Origin: Actomonas sp051209155
Lineage (GTDB): Bacteria > Verrucomicrobiota > Verrucomicrobiia > Opitutales > Opitutaceae
Length of the DNA: 64,000 bases
Strand: one strand, 5' to 3'
Assembly: GCA_051209155.1 (NCBI GenBank)
Contig: JBPJGB010000001.1
Shown piece after piece: positions 30,824 through 40,452 of this stretch. Within the stretch, counting starts at the first letter, position 1. Every line of letters starts with the position of its first letter. Below the pieces are notes generated by a model. That model worked only from the letters and a program-made list of their open reading frames with translations, made no database searches and was not told where the DNA came from. The translations under genes were made by a program, and so were the position numbers.

Positions 30824-31306
30824 CGCCTTCGTTCCCTGCTGCCATGCGTTCCGCGAACTCGAATGCTCATTGCGCTCTAGGTGCATTCCCTAAATCCGCC
30901 TCCCCAAAGCCAAGAGAACTCATCCGATCTTGCCTGCGTGCGAGGATTTCTCCTGCCAATGTTTAGCATAAACATATGGGTGTCATGTTCCTAGCCCCAG
31001 CACGCCTTTTTCGACGCCGCCGGCCGGTGGAGGTCCGCATTCTTGGGGCCAACAAGCGCGGAGCAATCGGACTTGCGGAGCGTTCAGCGTTCCTTGAGAG
31101 TCGCGCCGTGTTGTCGTCTGCCCCCATTGCGAACTGCCCCGGATCTGCATGCTCCGGAACAATGGTGTTTGGACTTAGTGGCCCCTTTGGACCTCGTTTG
31201 CCCGGAAGATTCACACCTGTGACGATTACGTCAGGGTGGCGGGCTTGAGACGCTTTTGGACCCCAACCAACCCCTGGAAAGAATCTCTATTCATCATCCT
31301 AGTCAC
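30824..31306. other. Intergenic leader region of the Ig-repeat protein
   Basis: These 483 bp contain no convincing gene. They hold an AT-rich hairpin, ATGTTTA-GCA-TAAACAT (30959-30975), and a small CCGGA/TCCGG stem (31139-31157). I recognise no riboswitch. The region should carry the promoter for the downstream gene. Confidence 0.5.
30959..30975. promoter_or_regulatory. Operator-like inverted repeat
   Basis: A 7-bp stem (ATGTTTA/TAAACAT) with a 3-base spacer lies about 330 bp before the Ig-repeat protein start. The TGTTTA half-site also occurs several times in the AT-rich island at 14880-15070, which could mean a shared regulator. Confidence 0.3.
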
Positions 31307-34300
31307 ATGAAACTTATGCCAAAATCCAAATGGATCGCTGCTGCGGTGTTCAGTCTCGCAGCCTCGATCGGAGCGTTCGGTCAGAGCGCTTCGTTCGAAA
31401 CGACCACCTCCACCTACGACGCCAATGGTGGTTCGGTGACCTTCACGGTCACGGTCAACTATGAGGTCGGCACCATGGCCGCCATGGGCCTCCAGTTCGT
31501 TCTGCCGGACGGTTGGAGCTACGCCAGCACCACCTTCAGCCAATTCCGTCCCGATGTGCGCCCGAGCTCTGGCGAGACGGGCACGATCGGCTACGCCTAC
31601 ACCAATTTTGAAGAGCTGACGGCCACGAGTTCGTTCGAGTTTGTCGTCAATTACGGCCCGGGCCTGTCTGGGGAACAAACGATCGCGGCGAATTTCCTCT
31701 ACACGCTGACTGGTCAGACCCAACAGCAGGTTGCCATGACTCCGGTCGTGGTCGCTCCCCAGCCCTCCGCGCCGACCTTCCTCATCGAGCCTTACCCGAC
31801 CGCTGCCAATGAAGGCTCCGAAGTCGTCTTCACTGCCGAGGCTTCCGGTTACCCGGTGCCGACTTACCAGTGGCGCAAGGACGGCTCTCCCATTTCCGGC
31901 GCGACCAGCGCGACCTATACGATTGCGAGCGTCAGCACGTCCGACGCCGGCGTCTACACCGTCGTCGCCACCAATAGCCAAGGCTCTGTCACCAGCACCG
32001 AGGCGGCTCTGACGATCAATGCCGCTCCGTCCATCACCACCCAGCCGATGGGCGCCGAGGTCAACGAAGGCTCCGACTACTCCCTGAGCGTGGTCGCCAC
32101 GGGCGCCGCGCCGCTCACCTACCAGTGGCAGAAGGGCGGCCAGAACATTTCCGGCGCGACCAACGTGACCCTGTTGCTGGAAAACGTCGCCCCGGCCGAT
32201 GCCGGTTCCTACACCGTTGTCGTCACGAATGATGTGGGCAACGTCACCAGCTCGGCGGCGGTTATCACCGTCGTTGAGGCACCGCAGATCACAGCCCAGC
32301 CTGTCGGCGGCACCGTCACCGCCGGTGATCCGTTTACCTTCTCCGTTTCGTTCACCGGCTCCGAGACGCTTTCCTTCCGCTGGATCAAGAATGGGGTCGA
32401 TATCGCCGACGCTGCGGCGACCGACAGCACTTTTGGTTTCGATAGCGTCGCTCCCTCCGATGCCGGCGAATACTCCGTGCGCGTTAGCAATGCCGCCGGT
32501 TCGGTCACCAGTAACGTGGCCGTGCTCGTCGTCCAATACGCTCCGTTCATCAGCGAGCAGCCGGAACCCCAAGTTTCCGGGGTCGGCGGTCAAGTCATGT
32601 TCAACGTGACGGCCGAAGCGGAGCCCGCGATCTCCGGTTACCAATGGTATAGCGTTCCCGCGGGCGGCGGTTCCGGCACCATGATTTCCGGTGCGACCAG
32701 CGCGATGCTCACGCTCGACAATGTGCAGGCGTCCGACAACGGGACCGGTTACTACGTCGAGGTCACGAACTCCATCGGCACCACGACCTCCGAAACGGTG
32801 ACCCTCACGGTCAACGAGCAGCCCGCCTTCACGGCGCACCCGCAGGGCGTCACCGTGGTCGAAGACGGCAGCGCCACTTTCTCCGCCACCGTCACCGGCA
32901 ACCCGACGCCGACCCTCCAGTGGCAGTTCAGCCCGAACGCCGAAACGCCGATGACGGACATCTCGGGTGCCACCAGCGATACCCTCGAACTGACCGGAGT
33001 CACTCGCGCGCAAGCCGGTTTCTATCAACTCGTCGCCACCAACGAATTCGGCACCGCCGAGAGCAACGAGGCCGAACTGGTCGTGCAGTATGCTCCCGAG
33101 ATCACGGTTGACCTCGCCGACGTCGCTGCCGGCGTCGGCGAAAGCGTCACCCTCTCGGTTGAAGGTGTCGCCGAGCCCGAGCCGACCTACCAGTGGTTCC
33201 GCATTCCGCCTGGCGGCTCGACCCCTGAGCCCATCTCCGGCGCGACCGATGCCGACTTGGTCCTGACGAATCTGACCCTCGATGACAACGGCACCCAGTT
33301 CTACCTGGTCGCCAACAATGGCATCGGCGGTGATGTGACCTCCCGCACCGCCACCCTCACGGTCAACGAGAAGGCGGTCGTGACGGTCGATCCCCAAAGC
33401 CAAACCGTGCTCGAGGGTGACCCCGTCACCTTCTCCATCCAGTTCACCGGCAACCCGACTCCGACCTTCCAATGGTTCAAGGACGGCGTGGCCATTTCCG
33501 GTGCGACCGATTCCTCTCTCACGATCGATCCGACCTCCCGCACCGACGATGCCGAATACACGGTCGTCGCGACCAATGAGTTCGGTTCCGACACCTCGGC
33601 TGCCGCCGACCTCGACGTGCAGTTCCCGGTTGAGATCACCACCGACCTCACCGACGTCACCGCCTCCGTCGGTTCGACCGTCACCTTCGCCCCCGAAGGT
33701 GCCGCCAATCCTGAACCGACCTTCACCTGGTTCCGCATTGTCCCGGGTGGCTCCACCGCGGAGACGATTCCCGATGTCACCACCGGCGAGCTCGTGCTGA
33801 CCGACGTCCAGCTCAAGGACTCGGGCACCCAGTTCTACTTGGTCGCCAGCAATGGCATCGGCGAACCTGTCCAGACCGCCACCGTCACCCTCACGGTTGT
33901 GCAATTGCCGTCCATCGAGCTCCAGCCGGAAGGCGCGACGCTCGACCAAGGCCAGTCGCACACCATGACCATCGAAGTGGGCGGTGACCCGACCCCGACC
34001 GTGCAATGGTTCCGCAACGGCGCCGCCATCTCCGGCGCGACCGACCTGAGCTACACCATCACGAGCGCCTCGGCTTCCAATGCCGGCACCTACACCGCCC
34101 GCGCCACCAACGCCGCTGGCTCGGTGATCTCCTCCGGTGCCGTGGTGGTGGTCAACACTCCGCCGGTCATCACCACCCAGCCGGTCGGCAGCACCAAGGT
34201 CGTCGGTGGCAAGCACACCTTCACCGTCGCCGCTACCGGTGCCGCTCCGCTGACTTACCAGTGGAAGAAGAACGGGGCCAACATCAGCGGTGCCACCGGC

Positions 34301-36409
34301 ACTTCGCTGACCATCGACCCGCTCACGCTCGATGACGCCGGTGACTATTCGGTGACGGTGACCAACCGCCTCGGTTCGGCCACCTCCGCTGCCGCGACCC
34401 TCACGGTCAACAAGCAGCTCAAGGCCCCGACCATCACCACCCAGCCGCGCGACACCAGCGTGCGTTCGGGTGCGGCCTTCACGCTTACCGTGGTCGCCGA
34501 GGGTAACCCCTTGCCCACCTACCAGTGGCGCAAGAACGGTGTCGCCATCTCCGGTGCGACCAGCGCCTCGTTCACCGTCGCCGCGGCTGCCACGGCTGAC
34601 GCCGCTCGTTACGACGTGGTGGTCAGCAACTCCCAAGGCTCCATCTCCAGTAGCTTGGTGAAGGTCACGGTGACTGCGGCCGACGTCGCTCCGGTCATCA
34701 CTGGCCAGCCAAAGGACAAGACCCTCGGCGTGGGCAATTCGACCACCTTCACGGTTTCCGCGACCGGTGTGCCGGCTCCCACCTACCAGTGGCGCAAGAA
34801 TGGCACCGACATCGCCGGCGCCACCAGCGCGACTTACACCATTGCCTCGCTCAAACTGAGTGACGCCGGTGCCTACTCCGTCGTCGTCACCAACGACGCC
34901 GGTTCGGTCACCTCCCGCAATGCCCGCCTCGCGGTGCTCGAGAAGGTCTACGCCGGCACCTACTTCGGCTCCTTCGGTGAAGGCCGCGGCAGCTTCGCGC
35001 TCGTCATCAAGGAGGACAACACCGGCACCTTCGCCGGCTTCGACGAAGCCGCTGGCCTCTACGTCTCCGGCACCGTCAAGGTCAACCCGGATGGCAGCTT
35101 CAGCCTGACCGTCACCTCCGAGACCGCCTCCACCGGCACCTCTCGGGTCGCCGGTGCCGACCAGCCCGGTGGCATCTCGATCATCGGCAGCCCGGCCATA
35201 GGCTTCGCCGAGGTCACCTTCTCCGGTTCCATTGCCGACAGCGGTTCGCTCTCCGGCACCGTGACCGGCGTCCCCGGCCTCTCGATGAGCGCCGAGAAGG
35301 AAGTCGGCGTGAACACCGAGTCGGTCGCCGGCGTCTACACCGCCAGCTCCAGCGGCAGCGATGCCGTGACCGTCACGATCGTCTCGCCGAGCGGCAAGGC
35401 CCTCGTGGTGACCAAGACCTCCACCGGTGGTGACGCCGGCGTCGGCACGGTCTCCGAGGAAGGCGCTATCGCCGTGACCACGGTGAAGAACAAGACGGTC
35501 ACCGCTACGGTTTCGGCCGTGTCCGCGACCATCGCCGCCGAGGTTGTCGACAACGAGACCAACGAGACCATCGAGTTCTCCGGTGGTGATGACGACGTGC
35601 TCGCCACCCAACGCCTGGTCAACATCTCCTCCCGTGCCTACACCGGCACCGGCTTCGCTCAGACCTACGCTGGTCTCGTGATCACGGGTGAAGATTCCAA
35701 GCCGGTCCTCATCCGCGCCGTGGGCCCGGGTATCGCCGAGTTCGTCTCCGGCGTCCTCGCCCAGCCCAAGCTCGAGCTGTTCCACAACGGTGAGATCATC
35801 GCCTCCAACAGCGGCTGGGCTGCCTCGGCCGACAAGGACGAGATTGCCGCCGCCGCCAACCTCGCCGGTGCCTTCCCGCTCGACGAGGCCAATGCCGACG
35901 CCGCCCTCCTCCTGACCCTCGCCCCGGGCCTTTACTCGGCTCAGGTGAGTGGCGCCGATGGAGGCCAAGGTGTGGTCATTGTTGAGGCCTACGACCTCTC
36001 CAGCCCGTCCCCGGGCCAGAAGCTCTTCAACATCTCGACCCGCGCGTTTGTGGGCTCCGGCGACCAGACCGCCGTCGCCGGCTTCGTGGTCGGTGGTTCG
36101 GTGCCGAAGCGCCTCCTCCTCCGCGGCGTCGGTCCGACGCTCGGTGGTTATGGGGTCGAAGGCACCGTGGCTGATCCGCAGATCAAGCTGCTGTCGGGTC
36201 AGACCGAGGTCGCGAGCAATGACGACTGGAGCACCAACGCTGCCGCCGTCCTCGAGGCCAACGCCGCCACGGGTGCCTTTGAGCTCACCGAGGGCAGCAA
36301 GGACGCCGCGATGGTCATCAGCCTTGAGCCGGGTGTTTACACCCTCCAGCTCACCGGCGCCGGTGGCTCCAGCGGTATCGGCCTGATCGAGGTCTACGAG
36401 ATTCCGTAA
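31307..36409 (+). CDS. Secreted Ig-repeat protein with RAVGP-type C-terminal repeats
   Basis: I chose the ATG at 31307 (MKLMPKSKWIAAAVFSLAASIGAFGQ), a clean signal peptide; upstream codons lack signal character. Length is 1700 residues. Residues 27-150 are a beta-rich module containing GWSYAST and FRPDVRPSSG, nearly the same as the module before the tag of the 15698 giant. About 12 tandem Ig-like domains follow (about 150-1210), each with the YQW(R/K)KNG...ISGAT pattern. Then come two beta-rich regions (1214-1430) and two RAVGP/GVGP-type repeats (about 1435-1563 and 1565-1700). There is no EF-hand doublet. Codon choice is strongly C-ending with Lys almost always AAG, unlike its neighbours, suggesting high expression. 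A strong terminator follows. Probably an abundant surface or matrix protein. Confidence 0.9.
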   Translation: MKLMPKSKWIAAAVFSLAASIGAFGQSASFETTTSTYDANGGSVTFTVTVNYEVGTMAAMGLQFVLPDGWSYASTTFSQFRPDVRPSSGETGTIGYAYTNFEELTATSSFEFVVNYGPGLSGEQTIAANFLYTLTGQTQQQVAMTPVVVAPQPSAPTFLIEPYPTAANEGSEVVFTAEASGYPVPTYQWRKDGSPISGATSATYTIASVSTSDAGVYTVVATNSQGSVTSTEAALTINAAPSITTQPMGAEVNEGSDYSLSVVATGAAPLTYQWQKGGQNISGATNVTLLLENVAPADAGSYTVVVTNDVGNVTSSAAVITVVEAPQITAQPVGGTVTAGDPFTFSVSFTGSETLSFRWIKNGVDIADAAATDSTFGFDSVAPSDAGEYSVRVSNAAGSVTSNVAVLVVQYAPFISEQPEPQVSGVGGQVMFNVTAEAEPAISGYQWYSVPAGGGSGTMISGATSAMLTLDNVQASDNGTGYYVEVTNSIGTTTSETVTLTVNEQPAFTAHPQGVTVVEDGSATFSATVTGNPTPTLQWQFSPNAETPMTDISGATSDTLELTGVTRAQAGFYQLVATNEFGTAESNEAELVVQYAPEITVDLADVAAGVGESVTLSVEGVAEPEPTYQWFRIPPGGSTPEPISGATDADLVLTNLTLDDNGTQFYLVANNGIGGDVTSRTATLTVNEKAVVTVDPQSQTVLEGDPVTFSIQFTGNPTPTFQWFKDGVAISGATDSSLTIDPTSRTDDAEYTVVATNEFGSDTSAAADLDVQFPVEITTDLTDVTASVGSTVTFAPEGAANPEPTFTWFRIVPGGSTAETIPDVTTGELVLTDVQLKDSGTQFYLVASNGIGEPVQTATVTLTVVQLPSIELQPEGATLDQGQSHTMTIEVGGDPTPTVQWFRNGAAISGATDLSYTITSASASNAGTYTARATNAAGSVISSGAVVVVNTPPVITTQPVGSTKVVGGKHTFTVAATGAAPLTYQWKKNGANISGATGTSLTIDPLTLDDAGDYSVTVTNRLGSATSAAATLTVNKQLKAPTITTQPRDTSVRSGAAFTLTVVAEGNPLPTYQWRKNGVAISGATSASFTVAAAATADAARYDVVVSNSQGSISSSLVKVTVTAADVAPVITGQPKDKTLGVGNSTTFTVSATGVPAPTYQWRKNGTDIAGATSATYTIASLKLSDAGAYSVVVTNDAGSVTSRNARLAVLEKVYAGTYFGSFGEGRGSFALVIKEDNTGTFAGFDEAAGLYVSGTVKVNPDGSFSLTVTSETASTGTSRVAGADQPGGISIIGSPAIGFAEVTFSGSIADSGSLSGTVTGVPGLSMSAEKEVGVNTESVAGVYTASSSGSDAVTVTIVSPSGKALVVTKTSTGGDAGVGTVSEEGAIAVTTVKNKTVTATVSAVSATIAAEVVDNETNETIEFSGGDDDVLATQRLVNISSRAYTGTGFAQTYAGLVITGEDSKPVLIRAVGPGIAEFVSGVLAQPKLELFHNGEIIASNSGWAASADKDEIAAAANLAGAFPLDEANADAALLLTLAPGLYSAQVSGADGGQGVVIVEAYDLSSPSPGQKLFNISTRAFVGSGDQTAVAGFVVGGSVPKRLLLRGVGPTLGGYGVEGTVADPQIKLLSGQTEVASNDDWSTNAAAVLEANAATGAFELTEGSKDAAMVISLEPGVYTLQLTGAGGSSGIGLIEVYEIP

Positions 36410-36443
36410 AGCGGACTGATTCCAACGAACCGCCGTTCGTTTC

Positions 36444-36484
36444 AAAGCCCCGTCACGCTCCGTGCGTGCCGGGGCTTTTTGTTT
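36444..36484 (+). terminator. Rho-independent terminator
   Basis: AAAGCCCCG pairs with CGGGGCTTT around a 17-base loop and ends in a T-run, 35 bp after the Ig-repeat protein stop. A second small hairpin, AACGAAC-cgcc-GTTCGTT (36424-36441), precedes it. Confidence 0.85.
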
Positions 36485-36580
36485 GGGCGCGATCGAGGGA
36501 GGCTTTTTGACCGAGTGAAGACCAGGTGAGGCCGGGTTTACGATTGCGAGCGAAGCGCCCAGCGACCTTCCTCTAGGTCC

Positions 36581-39421
36581 GTGTGGGCCCCCCTGATCAG
36601 GCACTGGTTGATGGTGATGGCAGCCGGCCTCGCTGTTGTCCAAGCTCAGGAACCGGCCCAACTTTCGACCACGGTCCTGCAGGAACGTGCGCAGGCCCAG
36701 ATTGAGCGCGGCGCCTGGGGCGAGGCGGTGCCCTTCCTCACCGAGCTGAACCGACGTTTGCGTGAGTCGACTGACACCGCCGCCCTCCGGGCTCGCGAGC
36801 AGGTGCTGTATTTTCTTGGTCTGGGAAAGTTGCAGGCCGCCAACCTGCCCGGTGCGGCCGCGACGTTGGCGGAATTTGTCACCGCCTATCCGCAGTCGCC
36901 CCAAGCGGTCACCGCTCAATTGTATCGCGGCGACGCCTTCTACTACCAGGGCCGCTTGGCGGACGCCCGTGCCTTGTATGAAGAGCTCCAGCGCCGTTGG
37001 CCTCCCGCAACGCTCGGTTTGCCGGAACAGGCGCTCTATTGGGAGCATTTCGCCGACTGCGTGTATGCCGAGCGAGATTGGGCGGCGGGAGCGCCGGTCT
37101 TCACGGCGCTGCACGAGGTGGCCCGACGGCTGCTCGACCCGGAGGCGGCCCGCGAGAAGGTCGCGAAGGCGGCGTCTTATCGCCTGCAGGCCGCGATGGC
37201 GGCCAACGACTTCGCGGCCGCGATGGACCTTTTGCCTGAACTGACCGGTGGCATGGGCCGCACCCGCCACGATTTGGCGCTCAACCTCGCGCTCATGCGC
37301 GGTGGCGACGAGCTCTACCAAAGCAGCCAATATGGCGAGGCGCTCTTTTTCTACGAACTGGTGCTGCGGCCGGCCGAGCTGCGCGACTATTGGCGGCGGG
37401 AGCAGGCGCGACTGGAAGCCGAGGAAGCGCGGATTCGTGGCGTGTCCTGGCTGACGGATCGGCTCGTCGAAGTGCAGGCCGACCTTGCGCAGGCGGTGGC
37501 GCGCTTGGGGCAACTGGGTGAAACAGAGGCCGCGGCGACCGATGCTTCGGATGTCGGCAAACCGGTCGCGGACTACACCCAGGCGTTGGATTTCCGCGTG
37601 GCCCGATGTTACCTCGCCGAAGAGCGGATGTTTGAGGCTTACTGGGCCTTTGTGCGGCTGGAGCAGTCGGCCACGATCGACGGATTTGTGGAGGAGGCCG
37701 TCTATGGTCAGGTGAAGACCGCGGCCGCCGCCGGTTTCGACCAGCGGGTGCGCCGGACTGCCCGCCGCTACTTACGCACCGCCGAGTTCACTCGCTTCAT
37801 CGGCGCCGTCGGTCATGAGCTGCTGCAAGCCGCCCTGCGCGCGGGCGATAGATTGGAGGTGCAGGAGCTCACCGCCGCCTTCATGGAACGGGTGCGACTC
37901 GATCCGCTGCTGCAGGAAGCGCCCAAACTCATCTATCTGGTCGGTTCGACCTTGTTGGACCAGCGCAACGCGGAAGGCCTGCGGGAGCAGCTCGCGCCGA
38001 TGCTCGAAGCGTATCCGGACCACGGCTTCAGCGATGGTCTGGCCTACTGGCTGGCAATGGCCGATTTGTTGGCCGGCCGGTTTCAGCCGGCGCTCGCCCA
38101 CTTTGAGCATATCCTCACGACGTATCCAAACGGAGGTTACGCCGAGGATGCCCACTATCGGGTGGGGGTGTGTTGGTTTGGACTGTTGGACTATCGGCGC
38201 GCCCGATTGAAGCTGGAGGGCTTCGTCGAGGATTTCCCCGATAGTCGTCTGGTGTGCGAAGCGCAGGCGCTGCTGGGCGATCTCGCCGCCGCCGAAGGGC
38301 GCACCGAGGCCGCACTCAACGCCTACGCGGCCGCGTGCGACGCCGGCGCGATGCTCTCGCCACCAAATCAGAGTTACATCGATCACGCGGTCTTTCAGGC
38401 CGGTCGGCTGCTGGCATCGGCTCAGCGCTGGGCGGAGATGGCGGAGTGGTTCGAGGCCTACCTGCGCCGGTGGGGCGCGGACGGTCGCGCCGGCGACGCG
38501 ATCTTCCAACTCGGCCGGGCGCAGGTCGGGCTGGGGCGGACGGATGCGATGTTGGACCTCTGGATCGAGTCGATCCTGCGCTTCGGCAACGACCCGCGCG
38601 ATACCGGGCCCGATCTCATGTTGGCGGAGTTTGACGACCATTATCGCGCGGTGCGTGGCGGCTCCAGTGAGCGCGTGCTGCGGGACGCCCTTGCGATCGC
38701 GCGGTCGCGGGAACAAAGCACCCTGGTGCTGCGGTTGGCCACGGCGCTGCGCGTGGTGGCGCCCGCCAACGCGGTCGGTTTGTCACGCGTGACGCGCGAG
38801 AACCTGGCCGACGCCAGCGCTGCCGTGCTGCTGGCGGCGGCGCGTGACGAACGCGCGGCCGATGGGGCGTTGGCCCAGCTGGAATTGGAGCGAGCGGTGG
38901 AGTTGGCCCCTTTCGCGCCCTTCGCTCCCGAGGCCTGGTGCCTGCTGGCGGAGGTGCGCGAAGGGAGAGGGGACCGGCTCGGGGCCATCGCGGCTTGGCA
39001 ACATGTGGCGGAGAATTTTCCGGCCGCGCCGGAGGCCAGGCTCGCCCGATTGCGGGAGGGCGATCTTCAGCGTGAGCGGGGCGCCTACGCCGACGCGATT
39101 GCGGCCTATCGTTCGGTCTTGCGGGTGCGGGAGTGGCGCGGTGCGGCGTGGGCGGAAGCCAACTACAAGATCGGCCTGACCTATTTCGAATCCGGTGACT
39201 TCGAAAAGGCCTTCGGATTCTGTCAGCGGGTCTACGTGCTTTACGGCGGGGTGGTTGATTGGGCGGCGGAAGCGTATCTCACGAGTGGGATGGCCTTGGA
39301 GCGGTTGGGGCGGGGCAGCGATGCGGTGGCAACCTATCGGGAACTTTTGCGGCAATCCGCTTTGGGCGAAACCAGTGCCGCGCGCGCGGCGCGGGCGCGG
39401 CTGGAGGCCCTGGGGTCATGA
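36581..39421 (+). CDS. TPR-repeat protein of ExbB/ExbD operon
   Basis: A 946-residue protein with a probable signal peptide (cleavage near VVQAQ). I use the GTG at 36581; TTG at 36608 and ATG at 36611 are alternatives. Most of the protein is helical TPR-like repeats, clearest around residues 105-140 (AQLYRGDAFYYQGRLADARA), 485-590 and 855-944 (YKIGLTYFESGDFEKA). It is probably a periplasmic scaffold. Its stop overlaps the next ATG (ATGA), the first of five 4-base overlaps through this operon, so it is very likely translated in a fixed ratio with the ExbB/ExbD motor and vWA protein. Confidence 0.85.
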   Translation: MWAPLIRHWLMVMAAGLAVVQAQEPAQLSTTVLQERAQAQIERGAWGEAVPFLTELNRRLRESTDTAALRAREQVLYFLGLGKLQAANLPGAAATLAEFVTAYPQSPQAVTAQLYRGDAFYYQGRLADARALYEELQRRWPPATLGLPEQALYWEHFADCVYAERDWAAGAPVFTALHEVARRLLDPEAAREKVAKAASYRLQAAMAANDFAAAMDLLPELTGGMGRTRHDLALNLALMRGGDELYQSSQYGEALFFYELVLRPAELRDYWRREQARLEAEEARIRGVSWLTDRLVEVQADLAQAVARLGQLGETEAAATDASDVGKPVADYTQALDFRVARCYLAEERMFEAYWAFVRLEQSATIDGFVEEAVYGQVKTAAAAGFDQRVRRTARRYLRTAEFTRFIGAVGHELLQAALRAGDRLEVQELTAAFMERVRLDPLLQEAPKLIYLVGSTLLDQRNAEGLREQLAPMLEAYPDHGFSDGLAYWLAMADLLAGRFQPALAHFEHILTTYPNGGYAEDAHYRVGVCWFGLLDYRRARLKLEGFVEDFPDSRLVCEAQALLGDLAAAEGRTEAALNAYAAACDAGAMLSPPNQSYIDHAVFQAGRLLASAQRWAEMAEWFEAYLRRWGADGRAGDAIFQLGRAQVGLGRTDAMLDLWIESILRFGNDPRDTGPDLMLAEFDDHYRAVRGGSSERVLRDALAIARSREQSTLVLRLATALRVVAPANAVGLSRVTRENLADASAAVLLAAARDERAADGALAQLELERAVELAPFAPFAPEAWCLLAEVREGRGDRLGAIAAWQHVAENFPAAPEARLARLREGDLQRERGAYADAIAAYRSVLRVREWRGAAWAEANYKIGLTYFESGDFEKAFGFCQRVYVLYGGVVDWAAEAYLTSGMALERLGRGSDAVATYRELLRQSALGETSAARAARARLEALGS

Positions 39422-40452
39422 AACCGCGCAGCTTGTTGACGTTTGCAGTGATCGCATCCGCCGGCTGGACGGCCGAGCCGTTGCGCGCCCGCTGGGGCGA
39501 TCACGATGGCGGGCTGATGTGGGTGCTCGGGCTCGATGCGGCGGGGAGGGTGCGGCTCGTGCCGGAGGATCGTCCGGAAGGCGAAGCCTTGGTGCCGCCG
39601 GAGGAGGCGCGTGGTTTGCGGTTTCTTTTACCCGATGACTTTCGCCGGGCGCGGCGCATGGCCGAGGCAGGGCGAGCGGGCGAAGCGGTCTTGCTCTTGC
39701 GGCAGAGTGTGCCGGCGCTGGTGCCATTTGCCGGCGTGCCGGAGTCCAACGCCGGGCCCGCGGTGCGCCTGTATCTCCGGCTTCTGGTGCGGGAACGCGC
39801 GTGGTCGGACGCCCTCGCGGTATGGCTCGCCCTGGATGCCGAGTTGGCGGGGCGGGAGTATGCCGCGGAGAGCGCCGCCCTTGCGCGGGGCCTGCAGACC
39901 GCGCAGCGGCGGGATGAGCTGCGTTTGGTGTTGGATCGTTGGTGGATCGCGCCGCCTTTGGTCGGCGAACTGGAAAGTCGGGCGACCGCCGAAGGCATGG
40001 CAGCTGAACTGCGCCGGGATGGGCTGTGGACGGAGGCTGCGATGCTGTATGACAAGCTCCGGGTCGGCGCCGACGCGGACGAGCGACGGCGCTTTGATCT
40101 GTTGCTGGCCTACCTCGATTGGCATCGGGGCAGTGACCTCGGGGCCCAAGCCGTGCTGCGCGTGGCGAAGGCGCCGGCGGCGGACACGGAATTGGGCGCG
40201 CTGCATCGCCTGCTGGCCGGTCGCTTGGCGCGCCAGGTTGGCAACCTGCGGGCGGCACTGGACGTTTTGGCGGAAGCGCTCGTCGGCGCGGGTGGCGCCG
40301 GCGAGTGGCGGGCGGAGTTGCTCGCGGTGCTGGCAGCGACGTATCGGGAAAATGGCGACGGCAGGGCCGCCGAGGGCATCGTGGCTCACCTGCGGCGACA
40401 ATTTCCAGCTTCCCGCTGGTTGGCGGAGGCGAAGGAGGCACGGACTTTATGA
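39418..40452 (+). CDS. Exported helical-repeat (TPR-like) protein
   Basis: A 344-residue protein. The ATG at 39418 overlaps the previous TGA and begins MKPRSLLTFAVIASAGWTAEP, a short signal peptide; the open frame extends further upstream but has no signal there. The body is Ala/Leu/Arg-rich helices with TPR-like spacing, for example LLAGRLARQVGNLRAALDVL near residue 270 and a final TYRENGDGRAAEGIVAHLRR. It is not assignable to a named family beyond tetratricopeptide-like. It is probably a periplasmic partner of the motor encoded downstream. Confidence 0.8.
   Translation: MKPRSLLTFAVIASAGWTAEPLRARWGDHDGGLMWVLGLDAAGRVRLVPEDRPEGEALVPPEEARGLRFLLPDDFRRARRMAEAGRAGEAVLLLRQSVPALVPFAGVPESNAGPAVRLYLRLLVRERAWSDALAVWLALDAELAGREYAAESAALARGLQTAQRRDELRLVLDRWWIAPPLVGELESRATAEGMAAELRRDGLWTEAAMLYDKLRVGADADERRRFDLLLAYLDWHRGSDLGAQAVLRVAKAPAADTELGALHRLLAGRLARQVGNLRAALDVLAEALVGAGGAGEWRAELLAVLAATYRENGDGRAAEGIVAHLRRQFPASRWLAEAKEARTL

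Noticed and set aside
30963..31214. Possible 83-codon minus-strand gene upstream of the Ig-repeat protein
   Set aside because: Arg/Pro-rich, without domain or coding-like pattern; more likely part of the leader region.
31226..37513. Minus-strand open frame of 2095 codons
   Set aside because: It is antisense to the Ig-repeat gene and the TPR gene, lacks a signal peptide or recognisable domain, and reads as Gly/Arg/Asp/Val low-complexity arising from the codon bias of the real gene.
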